Part shown: piece by piece, positions 27,138-36,040 of the stretch
Numbering within the stretch: position 1 is the stretch's first letter
Layout of the letters: each line of letters begins with the position of its first letter
NCBI RefSeq assembly: GCF_029910215.1
Contig: NZ_CP110395.1
Location: 1,984,001-2,048,000 of the forward strand
Source: Paraburkholderia sp. D15
GTDB taxonomy: Bacteria > Pseudomonadota > Gammaproteobacteria > Burkholderiales > Burkholderiaceae
Direction: 5' to 3'
DNA: 64,000 nucleotides
Position numbers and translations under genes: made by a program
Notes under the pieces: model-generated
What the model was told of the DNA's origin: nothing
Seen by the model: the letters and a program-made list of their open reading frames with translations, nothing else
Databases searched by the model: none

Positions 27138-27497
27138 GTGAAAAAATTGATTTTTGTTGGGGCTTGCTTATTTTCTTTGCTGCAGGCAGCGATTGGCCAC
27201 GCGGCAAACCTGAGCGGCTACGGGCTTCCGTCGATACAGGAACGCGAAAAATATGATGAAGTTAGATCAAAAATGCTAAAAAACGGATGGAGCCCCTATC
27301 ACGCGCCTGATGCGCTTGAATGCCAGAATGGCGATAAGCGATGCGTGGGCAAACCGGAAATGGAGGCTTGCTCAGATGTCGAGCAGGCGCCATGTGCCTG
27401 GTTATGGAAAAAAGGTAATAAATACGTTGTTGTGCATACGGTTTATGGCGACAGCGCAGATATTTACGTCAATGTAATGAAATATACAAAACGCTAA
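27138..27497 (+). CDS. Small secreted Cys-rich protein, candidate additional immunity
   Basis: 119 residues from a GTG start with GAGG seven bases upstream. The signal peptide is MKKLIFVGACLFSLLQAAIG with cleavage after HAA. The mature part has four cysteines in the pattern CQNGDKRCVGKPEMEACSD with a following CAWLWKKGNKYVVVHTV. I recall similar short secreted proteins with a GW-P-HAPDA-C-D-RC-PEM-C pattern in many Gram-negatives, without known function. Gene position and composition make it part of the island. The overlapping frame at 27017-27256 is less convincing and is omitted. Confidence 0.6.
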   Translation: MKKLIFVGACLFSLLQAAIGHAANLSGYGLPSIQEREKYDEVRSKMLKNGWSPYHAPDALECQNGDKRCVGKPEMEACSDVEQAPCAWLWKKGNKYVVVHTVYGDSADIYVNVMKYTKR

Positions 27498-27642
27498 AGA
27501 GTATTTTTCTCGAGAACGTTATTGGTGTAGACGACAGCCCCGAGCATGGCGACAAGACAGCGAGTGGTTTGACGACGAGTTAAGGCTGTCGAGTCGGCTT
27601 GGCTTGGCATGCAACTGGTAAAGCGCCTATCAAGGGATGTCC

Positions 27643-27658
27643 CTCACCGCCGCATCTT
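27643..27658 (+). repeat. Right copy of 16-bp direct repeat, at the 3' end of the GNAT gene
   Basis: Identical to 22430-22445. It covers the stop codon and last residues of the GNAT acetyltransferase gene on the minus strand, a usual place for an attachment site that leaves the host gene intact. Confidence 0.6.
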
Positions 27659-28261
27659 CCCCTCCAGCATCGCCTTCACCTCCGCCCACTCATCGTCGAT
27701 GATGCTAAAGCGCGCCGAATTGCGCTTACGTCCATCCGGCATGATGCGTTCATGCCGCACCACCCCTTCGAATTTCGCGCCGATGCGCAGAATCGCCGCG
27801 CGCGATTTCTCGTTGTTTTCGTCGGTGGTCAGTTGCACGCGCACGCAATGCATCGCTTCGAACGCATGGCGCAGCAGCAGATACTTCGCTTCGGTATTCA
27901 CGCCCGAGCGCTGCACCGATTGACTCAACCACGTATGCCCGATTTCGAGTTTGCGATTCACGCGGTCGATCTTCCAGAACCGCGTGCTGCCGACAATCCG
28001 GTCCGTCGCGCGATCGACGATCACGAACGGCATCACCGTGCCGCCCGCGCGGCTGGCGAGCGCGGCATCGATGAACGCGCCCATCTTGCCCGGTCCCGGC
28101 ACGACGGTGACGGTCATGTTCCACAGTTGTCCGTCGGCGGCGGCATCGAGCAGGCCTGGCTCGTGTTCCGGCTGGAGCGGACGCAGTTCGACGAGGCGCC
28201 CCGTCAAGGTCGGCTGATTCAGTCGAGTGTGTTGATCCGGTTGAAGCGCGCTGTCGTTCAT
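27644..28261 (-). CDS. GNAT-family N-acetyltransferase (RimJ/RimL-like)
   Basis: 205 residues from the ATG at 28259-28261 (complement); the frame is open eleven codons further. The fold is that of RimJ/RimL-type enzymes: LTGRLVELRPLQPEHEPGLL at the start, DRIVGSTRFWKIDRVNRKLE (strand beta 4 region), GHTWLSQSVQRSGVNTEAKY with an acetyl-CoA pyrophosphate loop, and QLTTDENNEKSRAAILRIGA at the end. It acetylates an amine from acetyl-CoA; substrate unknown. Its 3' end is the right edge of the island. Confidence 0.85.
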   Translation of the reverse strand: MNDSALQPDQHTRLNQPTLTGRLVELRPLQPEHEPGLLDAAADGQLWNMTVTVVPGPGKMGAFIDAALASRAGGTVMPFVIVDRATDRIVGSTRFWKIDRVNRKLEIGHTWLSQSVQRSGVNTEAKYLLLRHAFEAMHCVRVQLTTDENNEKSRAAILRIGAKFEGVVRHERIMPDGRKRNSARFSIIDDEWAEVKAMLEGKMRR

Positions 28262-28425
28262 CGTGTCGATAACAATAAAAAGGCCCGCGAGCAACGGCGC
28301 GCGGACCCGGCACAGAGAATAGGAGGGAAACTGAACCGGCGCGAACCCTGGCGCACGCCGGTTACGACTCCATGATTTCCATCACCCGCAACCACCCTTA
28401 AGCCTTGAACAGGCCTCGGGCAGCA

Positions 28426-29871
28426 TCAAACCGCCGTCACCGAAACCGACTTGGTGACCAGATACGCTTCCATCGCTTCCGGGCCGCCTTCCGAGCCATA
28501 GCCCGAATCCTTCACGCCGCCGAACGGCATTTCCGGCCACGGCGTCGCCGGCTGGTTGACCCACAGCATGCCGACTTCCATCTGCTGCGACAGCACATGA
28601 ATATTGCGGAACGACTTCGTGTACGCATAACCGGCGAGGCCGAACGGCAAGCGGTTCGCTTCGGCGATCGCGTCTTCCAGTTTGTCGAAGCCGCGAACCG
28701 CGGCGACTGGGCCGAACGGCTCGTTGTTGAACACGTCCGCTTCGAGCGACACGTTGGTCAGCACGGTCGGCGCGAAGAAGTTGCCCGCCGAGCCCACGCG
28801 TTCGCCGCCGGTCGCCACGGTCGCGCCGGTCTTGCGGGCGTCGTCGAGCACCTTGCTCATCGCGCTGAGGCGGCGCGCGTTGGCGAGCGGGCCGAGCGTG
28901 GTGCCTTCGGTCAGGCCGTCGCCGAGCTTCAGGCTTTCGGCATGCTTGACCAGCGCCGCGACGAACTCCTCGCGGATGCTGTTATGCACGAGGAAACGCG
29001 TCGGCGAAATGCACACCTGGCCAGCATTGCGGAATTTCGCCGCACCGGCCGCCTTGACGGCGAGCGCCACGTCCGCGTCTTCCGCGACGATCACCGGCGC
29101 GTGGCCGCCCAGTTCCATCGTGGCGCGCTTCATGTGCGCGCCGGCCATGGCGGCGAGCTGCTTGCCGACCGGCGTCGAGCCGGTGAAGGTGACCTTGCGG
29201 ATCACCGGATGCGGGATCAGGTAGCTGGAGATTTCCGCCGGATCGCCGAACACGAGACCGACGGTGCCGGCCGGCACGCCGGCTTCCACGAACGCCTGCA
29301 GCAGCGCGGCCGGCGACGCCGGGGTTTCTTCCGGCGCCTTGACGAGGAACGAGCAGCCGCTCGCGAGCGCGGCGCTCAGCTTGCGCACCACCTGGTTGAC
29401 CGGGAAATTCCACGGCGTGAACGCGGCGACCGGACCGATCGGCTCCTTGAGCACCAGTTGCTGCACGTTGAGATTACGCGGCGGCACGACCCGGCCATAC
29501 ACCCGGCGGCCTTCGTCCGCGAACCACTCGATGATGTCCGCCGCCGACAGCACTTCGATGCGTGCCTCGCCCAGCGGCTTGCCCTGTTCCTGCGTCATCA
29601 GACGGGCGATGTCCAGCGCGCGTTCGCGCACCAGCGCGGCGGCCTTGCGCATGGTCGCGGCGCGTTCGTTGGCGGGCACCTTGCGCCATGCGTCGAAACC
29701 GCGTTGCGCGGCTTCCAGCGCGCGGTCGAGGTCGGCGATGCCGGCATGCGCGACCTTGCCGATCGGCTGGCCGGTCGCGGGGTTGATGACGTCGAGCGTC
29801 TTGCCGCTTGCGGCGTCGCACCACTCGCCGTTGATCAGGAGCTGCGTATCGGTGTAGTTCGAGGTGGCCAT
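28426..29871 (-). CDS. gabD: NAD(P)-dependent succinate-semialdehyde dehydrogenase-like aldehyde dehydrogenase
   Basis: 481 residues. Starts [20 protein letters not shown] and follows the aldehyde dehydrogenase plan: cofactor site [25 protein letters not shown], catalytic Glu in MELGGHAP (about 253), catalytic Cys in [12 protein letters not shown] (about 287), and [10 protein letters not shown]. It oxidises succinate semialdehyde or a near relative such as 2-oxoglutarate semialdehyde; the two groups are hard to separate by eye. AGGAA precedes the ATG. No gabT or gabP is adjacent. The gap 29872-30321 upstream has tandem repeats but no gene I can support. Confidence 0.83.
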   Translation of the reverse strand: MATSNYTDTQLLINGEWCDAASGKTLDVINPATGQPIGKVAHAGIADLDRALEAAQRGFDAWRKVPANERAATMRKAAALVRERALDIARLMTQEQGKPLGEARIEVLSAADIIEWFADEGRRVYGRVVPPRNLNVQQLVLKEPIGPVAAFTPWNFPVNQVVRKLSAALASGCSFLVKAPEETPASPAALLQAFVEAGVPAGTVGLVFGDPAEISSYLIPHPVIRKVTFTGSTPVGKQLAAMAGAHMKRATMELGGHAPVIVAEDADVALAVKAAGAAKFRNAGQVCISPTRFLVHNSIREEFVAALVKHAESLKLGDGLTEGTTLGPLANARRLSAMSKVLDDARKTGATVATGGERVGSAGNFFAPTVLTNVSLEADVFNNEPFGPVAAVRGFDKLEDAIAEANRLPFGLAGYAYTKSFRNIHVLSQQMEVGMLWVNQPATPWPEMPFGGVKDSGYGSEGGPEAMEAYLVTKSVSVTAV

Positions 29872-30058
29872 GCTGGGGTTCCTGTAAGTGGGAGGGCGGC
29901 AGGCCGTGCGGTCGTCGAACGTTGGGCTGGTCCGGCGCGGCCTGCAATGGACTGCCGATGACAAACGATGATCTTATCCGATTGCACGCCATCGCATCGC
30001 CGCGCCGGGCGGGCAGCCGCGCACGGCGCGCCGCTCGATGGCGCTCGACCGCGACCGG

Positions 30059-30094
30059 CAGCACCGTCAGCACCGTCAGCACGGTCAGCACCGT
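30059..30094 (+). repeat. Four tandem 9-bp repeats (CAGCACCGT)
   Basis: Copies at 30059, 30068, 30077 (one C-to-G change) and 30086 in the gap between gabD and the cold-shock gene. Frames through it give Thr-Val-Ser or Leu-Thr-Val repeats, which look accidental. Confidence 0.85.
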
Positions 30095-30321
30095 CAGCAG
30101 CGGCAACCCACCCACCTCGACGCGGCGGCACGCGCCTTGCTGCACGCCTCGCGCAGCGGCTGGAAGGCAACTGGAAGGCAAACGCAGCGGCGGCACGCAA
30201 ACAAGCGTAGAGTCAAACGGCAGTGGCAGGAACCGGCACGCGCTCGCGGTCCATCACCGCGGGCACTGGGCGCGAACCGGCGACTGCAGCCCAATCAACC
30301 TGGATGCATAGAGGAATCGAC

Positions 30322-30525
30322 ATGCCAACCGGTACAGTGAAGTGGTTCAACGACGCAAAAGGCTTCGGCTTCATCACCCCTGACGACGGCGGCGAAGACC
30401 TGTTCGCGCATTTCTCGGAGATTCGTTCCGAGGGCTTCAAGTCGTTGCAGGAAAACCAGAAGGTCAGCTTCGAAATCAAGCAGGGACCAAAGGGCAAGCA
30501 GGCGGCGGATATCAAGCCGGTCTGA
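30322..30525 (+). CDS. cspA: Cold-shock domain RNA chaperone
   Basis: 67 residues, all cold-shock domain. RNP1 is KGFGFITP and RNP2 is DLFAHFSEI; the start [18 protein letters not shown] is canonical. It binds single-stranded RNA or DNA and loosens structure during cold or growth transitions. GAGGAA precedes the ATG. A strong terminator follows within 20 bases, so it is transcribed singly. Several paralogues are usual in Burkholderia, so the symbol means family rather than strict orthology. Confidence 0.93.
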   Translation: MPTGTVKWFNDAKGFGFITPDDGGEDLFAHFSEIRSEGFKSLQENQKVSFEIKQGPKGKQAADIKPV

Positions 30526-30539
30526 AGCGAAGGCGGTGG

Positions 30540-30584
30540 TCGGCCGGTTCGGGCGCGCAAGCGTCCAGCCGGCCGATTTTTTTT
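30540..30584 (+). terminator. Rho-independent terminator of the cold-shock gene
   Basis: TCGGCCGG at 30540-30547 pairs with CCGGCCGA at 30569-30576 and eight T follow. Confidence 0.85.
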
Positions 30585-30684
30585 GCGCGGCGCATTGCCG
30601 TGCGTTTCCTCCACGCTGTAATAAATCTTGCCTGGAAGCAGTGGTACAAACTCGCCGGAGCCGACGGCGGCGGGCCTTTTTTTG

Positions 30685-30717
30685 CTTAAGGTTTCCTTCA
30701 GCTTTGCTCCGTAGTAT
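30685..30717 (+). promoter_or_regulatory. PmrA-type box and promoter of the hpnJ operon
   Basis: CTTAAG (30685-30690), five bases GTTTC, CTTCAG (30696-30701), ten bases, then TAGTAT (30712-30717) as -10. The box replaces the -35 element, as in PmrA-activated promoters whose consensus is two TTAA-type half sites spaced by five. The same layout occurs at 36841-36873. The start codon of hpnJ is 87 bases beyond the -10. Confidence 0.7.
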
Positions 30718-30803
30718 CTGCGCGAATTGCGTGGGCGAGTTCCCGTGCCGATGGTTTTTCGATAGACAACTGAAAGCGCCGATCGAGGCTTGCTGGAGCG
30801 TCA

Positions 30804-32225
30804 ATGAAAACCCTGTTCTTGCAGGCGCCGTCGTACGACGGCTTCGACGGTGGCGCGGGTTCGCGCTATCAGGCCAAGCGTGAAGTGCGGTCGTTCTGGT
30901 ATCCGACCTGGCTCGCGCAACCCGCCGCGCTGGTGCCCGACAGCCGCGTGCTGGACGCGCCGGCCGACGGCCTTTCCGTCGAGGCGACGCTCGACATCGC
31001 GCAGCAATACGAGCTGGTCGTGATCCACACCAGCACGCCGTCTTTCCCCACCGACGCCTTGTTCGCCGAAGACCTGAAAAAGCGCAAGCCGGCGCTGCTG
31101 GTCGGCATGGTCGGCGCCAAGGTCGCCGTCGATCCGCATAACTCGCTGACCGCCAGCGACGCGATCGATTTCGTCTGCCGCGAGGAATTCGACTTCACCT
31201 GCCAGGAAGTGGCCGAGGGCAAGCCCCTCGCACAGATCAAGGGGCTGAGCTATCGCGCGCCCGACGGGTCGATCGAGCACAACGAAGCGCGGCCGATCCT
31301 CGAGAACATGGACGAACTGCCGTTCGTCGCGCCGGTTTATCAGCGCGATCTGAAGATCGACAACTACTTCATCGGCTATCTGAAGCATCCGTACGTGTCC
31401 ATCTACACGGGCCGCGGCTGCCGCTCCAAATGCACGTTCTGCCTGTGGCCGCAGACGGTGGGCGGCCATCGCTACCGCACGCGTTCGGTGGACAACGTGC
31501 TGGAAGAAGTGAAGTGGATTCGCGACAACATGCCCGAGGTGAAGGAGATCATGTTCGACGACGACACCTTCACCGACTTCAAGCCGCGCGTCGAGGAAAT
31601 CGCTCGCGGGCTGGGCAAGCTCGGCGTGACGTGGTCGTGCAACGCGAAGGCCAACGTGCCGTACGCGACGCTGAAGATCATGAAGGAAAACGGTCTGCGT
31701 CTGCTGCTGGTCGGCTACGAATCCGGCGACGACCAGATCCTGCTGAACATCAAGAAGGGTCTGCGCACCGACATCGCGCGCCGCTTCAGCGACGATTGCC
31801 GCAAGCTCGGCATCAAGATTCACGGCACCTTCATTCTGGGCTTGCCCGGCGAGACCCAGGAGACGATCCAGAAGACCATCACGTACGCGAAAGAGATCAA
31901 TCCTCATACGATCCAGGTGTCGCTCGCCGCACCTTATCCGGGCACGACGCTCTATAACCAGGCCGTCGAAAACGGCTGGCTCGAAGAGAACAAGGTGATC
32001 AACCTGGTCAGCAAGTCGGGCGTGCAGCTCGCGGCGATCGGCTATCCGCACCTGTCGCGCGACGAGATCTATCACCAGCTCGAAAACTTCTACAAGCGCT
32101 TCTATTTCCGCCCGTCGAAGATCTGGGAAATCCTTCGCGAGATGCTGACCAGTTGGGACATGATGAAGCGGCGTCTGCGCGAAGGCGTGGAGTTCTTCCG
32201 CTTTTTGCGCGCTCACGAGGCGTGA
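30804..32225 (+). CDS. hpnJ: Hopanoid biosynthesis B12-binding radical SAM protein HpnJ
   Basis: 473 residues. The N-terminal third (to about 190) is a cobalamin-binding-like Rossmann domain; the radical SAM cluster motif CRSKCTFCLW (CxxxCxxC, about 206-215) follows GRG, and KIHGTFILGLPGETQETIQ belongs to the TIM-barrel part. HpnJ is required for the cyclitol ether head group of bacteriohopanetetrol, probably by ring contraction of the glucosamine-derived sugar. It starts an operon: the next gene's GTG overlaps its stop (32222-32225). The upstream PmrA-type box suggests control by the nearby two-component system. Confidence 0.88.
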   Translation: MKTLFLQAPSYDGFDGGAGSRYQAKREVRSFWYPTWLAQPAALVPDSRVLDAPADGLSVEATLDIAQQYELVVIHTSTPSFPTDALFAEDLKKRKPALLVGMVGAKVAVDPHNSLTASDAIDFVCREEFDFTCQEVAEGKPLAQIKGLSYRAPDGSIEHNEARPILENMDELPFVAPVYQRDLKIDNYFIGYLKHPYVSIYTGRGCRSKCTFCLWPQTVGGHRYRTRSVDNVLEEVKWIRDNMPEVKEIMFDDDTFTDFKPRVEEIARGLGKLGVTWSCNAKANVPYATLKIMKENGLRLLLVGYESGDDQILLNIKKGLRTDIARRFSDDCRKLGIKIHGTFILGLPGETQETIQKTITYAKEINPHTIQVSLAAPYPGTTLYNQAVENGWLEENKVINLVSKSGVQLAAIGYPHLSRDEIYHQLENFYKRFYFRPSKIWEILREMLTSWDMMKRRLREGVEFFRFLRAHEA

Positions 32226-33406
32226 GCGCCGCAACGCCACTGGTCGTGTCGCTGCTGTCCTCGTTTGCCGCGTGCCTCGCTTGCGTGTGCGCGGCGGGGG
32301 CGGCGTTCGGCATCGCCTACACCGTGCTGGCGGGCGCCTTGATCGGGCGCTTCTTCTCCCGTGCGGTGGCCGAGCCGACCAGCTTTCCGCCCGTCACCAT
32401 CGTCAAGCCGCTGCACGGCGACGAGTGGGCGCTGCTCGCCAATCTTGCCAGCTTTTGCGCCCAGGACTATCCGGGCCCAGTGCAATTCCTGTTCGGCGTG
32501 CACGACGGCGCGGACCCGGCCTTGCGTGCCGTCGACGAACTGCGCCGCCTGCATCCGGACGCCGATATCAGCGTGATCGCCGATGCCCGTCTGTACGGCC
32601 CGAACCGCAAGATCAGCAACATCCTCAACATGCTGCCGCAGGCGCGCCACGACGTGCTGGTGTTCGCCGACAGCGACGTGAGCGTCGGCGCGGACTATCT
32701 GCGCAACGTGATCGGCGAATTGCAGAAGCCGGGCGTCGGGCTCGTGACCTGCGTGTATCGCGGACAACCCGATCCGGGATTCTGGCCGCGCCTGTCGGCC
32801 AAGGCGACCAACTATCAGTTCCTGCCCGGCGTCGTCACCGGTCTCGCGCTCGGGCTCGCGCGCCCATGCTTCGGCCAGACCATCGCGATGCGCCGCGACA
32901 CGCTGGAGAAGATCGGCGGGTTCACGCCGTTCGTGCGGCATCTGGCGGAAGACCACGCGATCGGCGAGGCGGTTCGCATGATCGGCGAGAAGGTGGTGAT
33001 TCCGCCGTTCACGATCGCGCATGCGTGCGTCGAATCGAGCGCGACCCAACTGATCGCGCACGAGTTGCGCTGGAGCCGCACGATTCGCAGTGTCGATCCG
33101 CTCGGCCATTTCGGTTCGGTGCTGATTCATCCGCTCGCGTTCGCGTTGCTGGCGGTGGCGTTTTCCGGCGGCGCGCCGTGGGCGTGGGCGCTGGTGCCGC
33201 TCGCCATGGCCGCGCGGCTCGCGTTGAAACTGCTGTCCGATCGTGCGCTGCGGCAGGTGCGTCGCGACCTGTGGCTTTTGCCGATCTGGGATATCGTGTC
33301 ATTTGCGATTTTCGTCGCGAGCTTCTGGTCGTCGCGGGTCATCTGGCGAGGCTTCAGCTTCGAGGTGGACGGCGACGGCCTGCTGTCCGCGCAGCCGGAA
33401 GAATGA
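32222..33406 (+). CDS. HpnI-like hopanoid-associated glycosyltransferase (ceramide glucosyltransferase-like)
   Basis: 394 residues from a GTG overlapping the hpnJ stop, with CGAGG just upstream. An N-terminal membrane helix is followed by a GT-A domain: PVTIVKPLHGDEWALLANL, LYGPNRKISNILNML, the DxD motif FADSDVSVGADYL, and a processive-type motif HELRWSRTIRS, then three C-terminal hydrophobic segments. It resembles GT21 ceramide glucosyltransferases and HpnI, which adds N-acetylglucosamine to bacteriohopanetetrol. A second HpnI-like gene (37496) sits next to hpnK, so which paralogue makes GlcNAc-BHT is open; this one may act with hpnJ on another step or lipid. Confidence 0.78.
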   Translation: MSAATPLVVSLLSSFAACLACVCAAGAAFGIAYTVLAGALIGRFFSRAVAEPTSFPPVTIVKPLHGDEWALLANLASFCAQDYPGPVQFLFGVHDGADPALRAVDELRRLHPDADISVIADARLYGPNRKISNILNMLPQARHDVLVFADSDVSVGADYLRNVIGELQKPGVGLVTCVYRGQPDPGFWPRLSAKATNYQFLPGVVTGLALGLARPCFGQTIAMRRDTLEKIGGFTPFVRHLAEDHAIGEAVRMIGEKVVIPPFTIAHACVESSATQLIAHELRWSRTIRSVDPLGHFGSVLIHPLAFALLAVAFSGGAPWAWALVPLAMAARLALKLLSDRALRQVRRDLWLLPIWDIVSFAIFVASFWSSRVIWRGFSFEVDGDGLLSAQPEE

Positions 33407-33580
33407 TCGACGCAGCACGGAACAACGCCAGCCTGGATCGGCCATGACGCACGGGGTTATCGAACGACGACGCAGCGATACGCGCGGCGCGCTTGACCGG
33501 TCGCATGGGTCGGCGCGCGCACCGCTGCGCGTGCCGCCGTATCGCGCTGCGCATCGGGGCCTGTCTTGCGGGGCGACGCC

Positions 33581-34621
33581 ATGAAGCACCTCGGCCGCGC
33601 CGCCGCGCTCGCCGGCTTGCTGGCGTCGCTCTGGCTCGTCTGGCACGAGAACCCCGCCGCCGTGCTCGGCGCGCTGCGGGTCGCCGGCGCGGGGCTGCTG
33701 CTCGCCGCGCTCGTGCATGTGCTGCCGATGCTCGCCAACGCCTGCGACTGGCGCTCGCTGATTCGCGGCGCGAACCGGCCGGGCGTCGCGCGCATGCTGC
33801 ATACCGTCTGGGTGCGCGAATCGGTCAACTGCATGCTGCCGGTCGCGCGGATCGGCGGCGAGGTGGTGGGCTTCCGCCTGCTCAGGCGGCGCGGCGTGCG
33901 GCCTGCGATGGCGATCGGCAGCATCATCGTCGACATGCAGCTCACGGTGATCAGCCAGTTGCTGTTCACGATGGTGGGTATCGGCTTTCTGTTCGCGCAT
34001 GCGCACTCCGGCGCGCTGCGGCTCGCATCGCAGCTGGCGTGGGGCGTGGTGGTGCTGACGCCGCTCTTCGTGCTGTTCGCGGTGATGCAGCATGCGAGTC
34101 CGTTCGAACGTATCGGCCGCGTTCTAGAGCGCATGACGAGCGGCAAGCTCGCGGCGCTGGTGGGGCCATCGGCGCGCATCGATCAGACAATCAAGCTGAT
34201 CTGGCGGCGCCGCGCGGTGGTGCTGCGCTATCTGTTCTTCTGGCAGCCGTTGCAGTGCTTTCTGACTTCGCTGGAAATCTGGCTTGCGCTGTATTTTCTC
34301 GGCGAGCGCATCACGCTGGTGGAAGCGGTCGTGATCGAATCGCTGATCCAGGCGATCAGCAGCGCCGCGTTCTTCGTGCCGGGCGCGCTCGGCGTGCAGG
34401 AGGGCGGTTTCATTCTGATCGGCGGCGCGCTTGGCCTCGATCCTTCGCTATGCCTCGCGCTGGCCGGCGCACGGCGCATCCGCGATCTGGTGATGTACGT
34501 GCCGGGGTTGATCGCATGGCAGTTCGCGGAAGCGGGCAGGCCGGCGACCGATTTCGCGCAGCAGGCCGGACTGGCGCCGCCGGGCGAGCCGCGCATCACC
34601 GGCGAGGCGGCGCAGCGTTGA
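33581..34621 (+). CDS. hpnL: HpnL-like membrane protein (LPG synthase TM/flippase family)
   Basis: 346 residues with about eight hydrophobic segments and no soluble synthase domain. It belongs to the UPF0104/lysylphosphatidylglycerol synthase transmembrane family, as shown by AISSAAFFVPGALGVQEGGF near residue 275, the same motif type as in the LpiA flippase. In hopanoid operons such proteins are called HpnL and are presumed lipid transporters. The ATG at 33581 follows a 174-base gap after the glycosyltransferase; an in-frame TTG at 33566 is possible. It converges on the sensor kinase gene. Confidence 0.75.
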   Translation: MKHLGRAAALAGLLASLWLVWHENPAAVLGALRVAGAGLLLAALVHVLPMLANACDWRSLIRGANRPGVARMLHTVWVRESVNCMLPVARIGGEVVGFRLLRRRGVRPAMAIGSIIVDMQLTVISQLLFTMVGIGFLFAHAHSGALRLASQLAWGVVVLTPLFVLFAVMQHASPFERIGRVLERMTSGKLAALVGPSARIDQTIKLIWRRRAVVLRYLFFWQPLQCFLTSLEIWLALYFLGERITLVEAVVIESLIQAISSAAFFVPGALGVQEGGFILIGGALGLDPSLCLALAGARRIRDLVMYVPGLIAWQFAEAGRPATDFAQQAGLAPPGEPRITGEAAQR

Positions 34622-34639
34622 GTCGTGGCGGGCAAGCTC

Positions 34640-36040
34640 TCACCGCACCGCCGCATACGCCGGAAACGACACCTCCACCGACAAGCCACGCGCCCCGATC
34701 CCCGCCCCGAGCCGCAGATCCGCGCCGAAATGCTCGGCGATCCGCGCGACGATCGAGAGTCCCAGGCCGCTGCCGGTCGCCTGATTGCCGGTCGCGCGAA
34801 AGAAACGATTCGTCAGACGGTCGAGGTCGCCGGCCGCGACGCCGGGTCCGTCGTCGCGCACGGTCAGGCACACGCGATCGTCCGCATGCCGCACGGCCAC
34901 TTCGATCGTGCCGCCCGGCTGCCCGTACTTGATCGCGTTGTCCAGCAGGTTGTCGAGCAGGATGCCGATCAGCACCGGCTCCGCGTCGATCTCCGCGCGC
35001 GTGTCGCCGCTCAGCGTCACGTGGATGGCCTTCTGCTGGGCATTGCGTTCGTTGGCGAGCAGCGCGTCGCGCGCGACGGCGGCGGGACGCAGCGGCGCGG
35101 TGGAGAGCGTTTCGTGCGCGTCGAGCCGCGCGAGCAGCAGCAACTGTTCGGCGAGCCGCGCGCTGCGATCGACACCTTGCACCACGCGCTGCATCGCAAG
35201 CTGCTGCAACGCGGTGTCGGTTTCGGCCAGCGCCACCTGCGCCTGCACCTTGATCGCGGCGAGCGGCGTCTTCAGTTCGTGGGCGGCGTCGGCGGTGAAC
35301 GCGCGTTCGCGTTCCAGCGAGTGCAGCAGACGCGACAGCAGCAGATTGATCGCATCGACGAGCGGCCGCACCTCGGTCGGCGCGCGGCCGATATCGACGG
35401 GTTCGAGCCGGTTCACGTCGCGCGAACGGATCGCCCCCGACAGCAGCTTGAGCGGCGCGAGACTCAGGCCGATGCTGAACCACACCAGCAACGCGAGCAC
35501 CGGCAGCGCGATCAGCGTGGGCCGCGCGATGCGGCTCGCGACGCCGCTCACCAGGTCGCTGCGCGTGTTGGCCGGTTCGAAAACACGCACCGTATGGCCC
35601 AGCGCGGTGTCGCGCAGGGTGAACGAGTGATAGCGCTGGCCGCCGAGCGTCACGTCCTGCGCGCCGCTCGTGGATGGCACCGGCAGATCCCATGCGGCGA
35701 GCGCATGCAGCGGCGGGCTGCCGGCGAGAACGTCGCCCTTCGCGTTGCGCACCTGGAAGAGGGCGTCGCGCGGCAGCGCGTCGTCGTCGTCGCTATCGTT
35801 CGCGCCGGGTTCGCCGCCTTTTTCTTCCTCGCGCACGTCGATGCGCGCGTTGGCCAGGGTGGTCAGGTTGCGCTGATCGAGCAGCGCGAGAATCTGCGCG
35901 AGTTCCGCGAGACGCGCCTCTTCCCATTCGCTCACTTCGGCTCGCGCCTGCGCGTAGCTGGTGAGCAGCGCGACGCCCCAGACCAGCGCGATGCTGGCGA
36001 GCACCAGCAGTACGAGGCGCCGGCGGATCGATGCGGACAT
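34640..36040 (-). CDS. Sensor histidine kinase of a PmrB/QseC-type two-component system
   Basis: 466 residues. One membrane helix near residues 10-30, a periplasmic domain of about 130 residues with an acidic cluster (GANDSDDDDALPRDAL), a second helix near 165-185, then HAMP and the H-box TADAAHELKTPLAAIKVQAQ, followed by N, G1 (DDGPGV) and G2 (GSGLGLSIV) ATP-binding motifs. It phosphorylates the response regulator whose stop overlaps its start (ATGA at 36037-36040 on the complement). The acidic periplasmic run could bind cations, as in PmrB, but this is inference. Confidence 0.87.
   Translation of the reverse strand: MSASIRRRLVLLVLASIALVWGVALLTSYAQARAEVSEWEEARLAELAQILALLDQRNLTTLANARIDVREEEKGGEPGANDSDDDDALPRDALFQVRNAKGDVLAGSPPLHALAAWDLPVPSTSGAQDVTLGGQRYHSFTLRDTALGHTVRVFEPANTRSDLVSGVASRIARPTLIALPVLALLVWFSIGLSLAPLKLLSGAIRSRDVNRLEPVDIGRAPTEVRPLVDAINLLLSRLLHSLERERAFTADAAHELKTPLAAIKVQAQVALAETDTALQQLAMQRVVQGVDRSARLAEQLLLLARLDAHETLSTAPLRPAAVARDALLANERNAQQKAIHVTLSGDTRAEIDAEPVLIGILLDNLLDNAIKYGQPGGTIEVAVRHADDRVCLTVRDDGPGVAAGDLDRLTNRFFRATGNQATGSGLGLSIVARIAEHFGADLRLGAGIGARGLSVEVSFPAYAAVR

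Noticed and set aside
27017..27256. 79-codon plus frame before the third island gene
   Set aside because: It overlaps the better supported GTG-started secreted protein, with no signal peptide or ribosome site of its own.
29922..30340. Open frames through the CAGCACCGT repeats, giving Thr-Val-Ser or Gln-His-Arg repeats
   Set aside because: The frames exist on both strands only because a 9-bp repeat has no stop; no ribosome site or domain, so listed as a repeat.
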